From NCBI GenBank assembly GCA_902363875.1, contig CABJBO010000042.1, positions 1 to 14,218 of the forward strand: a DNA stretch of 14,218 nt. Direction: 5' to 3'. The notes beneath the pieces were generated by a model. It searched no databases. It saw only the letters and a list, made by a program, of their open reading frames with translations, and was not told where the DNA came from. This DNA is from Coriobacteriaceae bacterium. GTDB lineage: Bacteria > Actinomycetota > Coriobacteriia > Coriobacteriales > Coriobacteriaceae. Shown in pieces: positions 14,108-14,218 of this stretch. The position numbers were made by a program, and so were the translations under genes. Within the stretch, counting starts at the first letter, position 1. The number at the start of each line of letters is the position of its first letter.

Positions 14108-14136
14108 AGAATAGTATCTGACGATTTTTTCGTCAA
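14108..14136 (-). promoter_or_regulatory. Sigma-70-type promoter of the AbiL-like operon with internal inverted repeat
   Basis: On the - strand TTGACG (14136-14131) and TATTCT (14113-14108) are exactly 17 bp apart, 51 bp before the ATPase start. A perfect inverted repeat TGACGA / TCGTCA (14119-14124 and 14130-14135, five T between) covers the -35 box and part of the spacer. A repressor bound there could silence the operon. Confidence 0.65.
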
Positions 14137-14218
14137 ATAGGTTTACGTTCTTTAACGCATTTATTAAGGCTCTGTTAGACCAAGGTTGACATAAAAACGA
14201 TGTCACCGCGAGGCGGTA

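Noticed and set aside
1..14218. CRISPR arrays, tRNA or rRNA genes, integrase genes
   Set aside because: I saw no regularly spaced repeats, no tRNA-like arms with a T-loop, and no integrase or recombinase motifs other than the IS30 remnant.

Overview
The window is an accessory, defence-rich stretch of a high-GC Gram-positive chromosome, probably an actinobacterium of the Coriobacteriia type (Collinsella or Olsenella-like). This rests on GC-rich remnants at several points: an IS30-type transposase fragment, the 3' end of a UDP-glucose 6-dehydrogenase gene, and a decayed sortase-anchored surface protein. These are interspersed with much more AT-rich blocks that look horizontally acquired. The assignment is an inference; no rRNA or marker gene is present.

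Layout. (1) 1-800: an internally deleted IS30-family element with a frameshifted transposase and a 38-bp palindrome just inside one end. (2) 899-4984: an AT-rich three-gene cassette. A STAND/NB-ARC ATPase with a C-terminal helical repeat region lies on the + strand. Converging on it, with overlapping stop codons, are a GT-B-fold glycerophosphotransferase-like protein and a small 122-aa protein on the - strand. The GT-B gene has a run of nine G (C on its coding strand) four codon positions after a well-placed ATG; the present length puts that ATG out of frame. (3) 5000-5814: about 775 bp without a confident gene, holding palindromes and a 24-bp sequence shared with the IS end. (4) 5815-8561: an ABC-three-component (ABC-3C) defence operon. 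It encodes a short membrane-anchored tag protein, a C-terminal-domain protein, a middle component and a DUF2326-type ATPase. The first two look like one gene split by a frameshift, and the ATPase seems to lack its Walker B acidic residue. (5) 8703-9011: the 3' fragment of ugd with a strong terminator. (6) 9119-10225: an AbiH-family abortive infection gene. (7) 10591-11684: a pseudogene for a secreted, LPKTAD-anchored surface protein. (8) 11939-14136: a two-gene operon of an OLD-like/AAA ATPase and an RloB-type TOPRIM protein (AbiL/RloAB-like), with a good sigma-70-type promoter.

How the genes may work together. Four protein segments carry the same kind of short Asn/Gly/Ser-rich segment with alternating V/I: the N-terminus of the STAND protein, the C-terminus of the small 122-aa protein, and both parts of the split ABC-3C first component. 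The segment is the only thing shared between the sensor-like STAND protein, which has no effector domain of its own, and the small neighbour. The most interesting hypothesis is that it is a homotypic assembly tag linking sensor to effector, in a STAND + GT-B + small-protein system whose GT-B component is switched by homopolymer slippage. This is inference from sequence patterns and gene order only; no homology search was run.
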